The notes below the pieces were generated by a model that saw only the letters and a program-made list of their open reading frames with translations, was not told the DNA's origin and ran no database searches. Positions 61,867 to 64,000 of a DNA stretch of 64,000 nt are shown here, piece by piece (the first letter of the stretch is position 1; the number at the start of each line of letters is the position of its first letter). The DNA lies in the NCBI GenBank assembly GCA_902793995.1, contig CADBFP010000001.1, positions 80,546 through 144,545 of the forward strand, written 5' to 3'. The stretch comes from an uncultured Lachnospiraceae bacterium. Lineage in GTDB: Bacteria; Bacillota; Clostridia; Lachnospirales; Lachnospiraceae. The position numbers and the translations under genes are program-made.

Positions 61867-62730
61867 ATGTTTAATAGCGACGAGTATATACATCCGCAAT
61901 CATCTGAAATAGAGTGCTTCATAAATGAGCTTGATTTATGTGATTTGCCTTTAAACAGCGTTGTTGAGACGCTGTTGCTTTGGTTTAACAATAACATATC
62001 GTATAGCCGACTGAACGCACCATACTACCCGCTTCAAAGAAGTGATATTGATGTATTAAAAATGAAATCCGGAACTTGTGGAGATTATTCAAATTTAATT
62101 GTTTCGGTTTTGACGCGACTGGGATATAAAGCAAAATATGCTTATATTCGCGTTGACTGTTATGGCAATCCTCAAGATCATATTTGTGCAGCGGTTTGGA
62201 GCGTGGAGCGTTGGCAGCTAATAGATGCCACATTGCCATATAGAAAGTGGCACGGTGCGGATTGTCCGCATTTAGAATATGAATTACTTTCTTATGATGA
62301 TATGAAGAACAAATTGAAGGAAGAGGAGAAGTATTGGACAAATAAGGCGATAGAGTGGAAGAAAGAATCTTTTGCAGGGTTGTTATATGCGCCGTGGATT
62401 CATGAAGAAATTGTTTTATACACGGACAATTCTCTGGAAACTGTTTTCTTCCTGCTAATACTGAATAGCGTTCATGAGTATAATATCTTTGCCTATTATC
62501 TGGTCTATTCAGATACGGACGCATCCAATCCTATTATGTGCAGAGCGAGTGCGGAAGAAATACATTTCAGTTTTTCTGTTCACCATGCGGATAATATTTG
62601 GGATGAGAACCAATGGAGCGAAGAGTATACGCAAGAAAACATACCAAGACAATTTTGTTCTGACAGATTATCTAAAATGTTTGAAATACTTGCCAGCGTC
62701 GTACCACAGATACAAAGAATAGTAAAGTAA
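61867..62730 (+). CDS. Transglutaminase-like (cysteine protease fold) protein
   Basis: 287 residues; only a weak AAAGGA site precedes the ATG. The catalytic triad is clear: Cys in MKSGTCGDYSNLIVSVLTRLGY (about 76), His in GNPQDHICAAVW (about 107) and Asp in QLIDATLPYR (about 122). The C-terminal half (about 150-287) has no recognised domain. In this fold the enzyme could be a protease or a deamidase rather than a cross-linker. There is no signal peptide. Last gene of the element. Confidence 0.85.
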   Translation: MFNSDEYIHPQSSEIECFINELDLCDLPLNSVVETLLLWFNNNISYSRLNAPYYPLQRSDIDVLKMKSGTCGDYSNLIVSVLTRLGYKAKYAYIRVDCYGNPQDHICAAVWSVERWQLIDATLPYRKWHGADCPHLEYELLSYDDMKNKLKEEEKYWTNKAIEWKKESFAGLLYAPWIHEEIVLYTDNSLETVFFLLILNSVHEYNIFAYYLVYSDTDASNPIMCRASAEEIHFSFSVHHADNIWDENQWSEEYTQENIPRQFCSDRLSKMFEILASVVPQIQRIVK

Positions 62731-62853
62731 ATTGCAGTCGATGAGAGAATCGGCAAATAAAAATGGCGAGAAAAGAAATCTCACCATTTAATCAAAACCC
62801 CATATCACTCTCCCCGAAGCCGTGACTTGTTATAATTTGTTACTGGTTGTCGC

Positions 62854-62891
62854 TTCCCTTATTTTTGCCCTTATTAGTGCTTATGCATCCG
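62854..62891. other. Candidate right attachment site (attR)
   Basis: TTCCCTTATTTTTGCCC, TTATTAG, ending in TTATGCATCCG. It matches the attL core in the same orientation. Another partial, inverted copy (ATAAGGGAAAGCAAGGGAAA) lies just outside at 62993-63012. Confidence 0.6.
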
Positions 62892-63035
62892 TCTTCTGCT
62901 AATAACATGATATGAAACTTGACAGTGGGCAGACTGCAATAAATCCTTTGTTTTCAAGGGTTTCACAGGAGTTTAATAACATCCTACGAGTTATAAGGGA
63001 AAGCAAGGGAAACAATAAACTCAAATTCGAATTTA

Positions 63036-63800
63036 TCAATCGAGTCTATACTTTGCGTTCAGCACGTATTCTTTATCTTCGCCATCATCAGAATACAGTT
63101 TTTTCTCAAAGCTGATACCGCTATGTTCAAGGCAAATATCCATAAAGCAAATGAAAACTCCTATATCGATTCGATTGTAAAATGAAACCTTGTTGGCAGG
63201 CATGATCCCTCTTTTGCCGGGCTTCTTGTATCTGTAAACCGAAAGCTCGCCATTGTTCTTTACAAACCACGGCTGAGAATTACAGGCACTCGGTGCAAAC
63301 CTGACAATATCGCTTACACCCTGAATTTGTTTTCCTTCCCATATTTCCTGGGCGCTCTTTCTTTTGCTCTTAAACATATCCTTGCGGTACTTAGAGCTAT
63401 CACTGATCTTTCGGATGGAAAGCATAATGACGAACTCCATATCCTCAAATGGTTCTTCTTTTGGTTTGCCTATTCCGAACCAGAGCGTTCCGATATTTCG
63501 GGATACAAGATAAAGGTCGAGTTGTTCCCCGGGATAACCGATGTTTTGCAGATAGCCGTCTTTCTTTTCGCTGCAAAGCAGAATGCAGTATTCTCCGCCT
63601 CGTTTGCAGTTAGTCTCCTTTTCGGGAACAATACGAATGGCGGTTTTGATTTCGGGATTCAGGGGAGTAAACTCTGAATATGCATTTTGTATATCATTAA
63701 GTTCGTCTTCGCTGATTGATTCGTTCCCAGCATTTCTGAAAGTATGAAATGACTTTCTCCTAAATATCATTTCATAAAAGATATTGTTCACTGAAATCAC
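63036..63800 (-). CDS. Nitroreductase-like protein (putative TM nitroreductase family)
   Basis: About 254 residues. The frame shows the FMN-site start FRRKSFHTF (R..S/K-type), then YCILLCSEKKDGYLQNIGYPGEQLDLYLVSRNIGTLWFG and FAPSACNSQPWFV, as in the putative TM1586-type nitroreductases; the C-terminus keeps RIDIGVFICFMDICLEHSGI. The best start is a GTG at 63800 or, with GGGGGTGA upstream, the GTG at 63791; ATG 63770 is less supported. Substrate unknown. It lies outside the mobile element. Confidence 0.82.
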   Translation of the reverse strand: MISVNNIFYEMIFRRKSFHTFRNAGNESISEDELNDIQNAYSEFTPLNPEIKTAIRIVPEKETNCKRGGEYCILLCSEKKDGYLQNIGYPGEQLDLYLVSRNIGTLWFGIGKPKEEPFEDMEFVIMLSIRKISDSSKYRKDMFKSKRKSAQEIWEGKQIQGVSDIVRFAPSACNSQPWFVKNNGELSVYRYKKPGKRGIMPANKVSFYNRIDIGVFICFMDICLEHSGISFEKKLYSDDGEDKEYVLNAKYRLD

Positions 63801-63819
63801 CCCCGCAAATGCCGATTTT

Positions 63820-64000
63820 TCAATCCAATACCCTTTCAGGTCTATGTGAATAGAAGACCCGTTTAGGTTGGAAGGACAATATATGCTCCCAGTCGCTTTT
63901 TAGCTTTTCATTCTCTTCATATACTTCTATATACTCGAAAGGCTCAAGATCTCCGACAAAACAATCACCGTCATCCATGATCAGTGAAACGCTGTCTTCA
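63820..64000 (-). CDS. MBL-fold metallo-hydrolase, 3' end only
   Basis: On the minus strand an open frame of 59 codons enters the window and ends at 63820. It reads EDSVSLIMDDGDCFVGDLEP then FEYIEVYEENEKLKSDWEHILSFQPKRVFYSH and RPERVLD. The pattern DCFVGDLEP...W..I....PKRVFY.H is the typical C-terminal part of clostridial MBL-fold hydrolases, with the last metal-ligand His. The start is outside the window. Confidence 0.7.
   Translation of the reverse strand, partial: EDSVSLIMDDGDCFVGDLEPFEYIEVYEENEKLKSDWEHILSFQPKRVFYSHRPERVLD

Larger units (their letters stand above)
53790..62891. mobile_element. Integrative mobilizable element of about 9.1 kb
   Basis: The segment is bounded by near-identical direct repeats at 53791 and 62854 and carries, in order, a tyrosine integrase (-), an XRE regulator (-), an excisionase (+), an inverted-repeat region that looks like an oriT, a MobA/MobL relaxase (+) and four cargo genes (+). 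It has no coupling protein or mating-pair genes, so it would need a helper element to transfer. This is the layout of an IME of the Tn916-integrase type. Confidence 0.78.

Noticed and set aside
62912-63115. A 67-codon plus-strand frame at the right end of the mobile element
   Set aside because: It spans an att-like scar and the opposite strand of the nitroreductase gene; no ribosome-binding site.

Overview
The window reads as chromosome of a Gram-positive Clostridia-type Bacillota. Nearly every gene has a strong AGGAGG-type ribosome-binding site, lipoproteins carry Gram-positive-style lipoboxes, intrinsic terminators are common, and the gene families (long-form urocanase, DUF4956/VTC module, TypA, ECF/anti-sigma pairs, a Tn916-like integrase) are typical of Lachnospiraceae and Oscillospiraceae relatives. 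The species cannot be fixed from sequence alone. No rRNA, tRNA or CRISPR array was seen.

Bases 1-28,000 are GC-rich backbone read mostly on the + strand. They hold the end of a glutamate dehydrogenase; an ECF sigma factor with a membrane anti-sigma/sensor; a divergent membrane protein and a giant duplicated lipoprotein sharing a promoter region; typA; an AT-richer potassium channel; a membrane protein; and a histidine-degradation cluster (hutU, hutI, hutH) that converts histidine to formiminoglutamate. A flavin-reductase-like protein, several lipoproteins, an exported gamma-glutamyltransferase, a deoxyribosyltransferase-like/CPCC fusion and an anchored BECR-like protein follow. The intergenic spaces here are filled with a GTAGGGGC-ended palindromic repeat family and one TGTCATCCTGAG-type repeat, which appears to have formed the end of hutI.

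Bases 28,000-33,000 carry an OmpR-type two-component system (- strand) divergent from a VTC-domain/DUF4956/carbohydrate-binding lipoprotein operon. Bases 33,000-39,700 are accessory: a 3-methyladenine glycosylase, a PARG-ARH double ADP-ribose hydrolase, a graveyard of broken genes with a 29-bp tandem repeat, an AAA ATPase, and a nucleotidyltransferase-AAC(6')-like fusion.

Bases 39,800-53,640 are read on the - strand. They include a five-gene operon (VanX-like dipeptidase, gamma-glutamyltransferase, CDF transporter, PHP phosphoesterase, 2-hydroxyacid dehydrogenase), two c-di-GMP enzymes, a lipoprotein-anchored purine nucleoside phosphorylase, a radical SAM protein, a GyrI-like protein, a nucleotidyltransferase and a GNAT enzyme.

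Bases ~53,790-62,890 form an integrative mobilizable element: att-like repeats at both ends, integrase, XRE regulator, excisionase, an oriT-like inverted-repeat region, a MobA/MobL relaxase and a cargo block (DUF1016 nuclease, GNAT-methyltransferase fusion, S51 peptidase, transglutaminase-like protein). Beyond it lie a nitroreductase-like gene and the 3' end of an MBL-fold hydrolase, both on the - strand.
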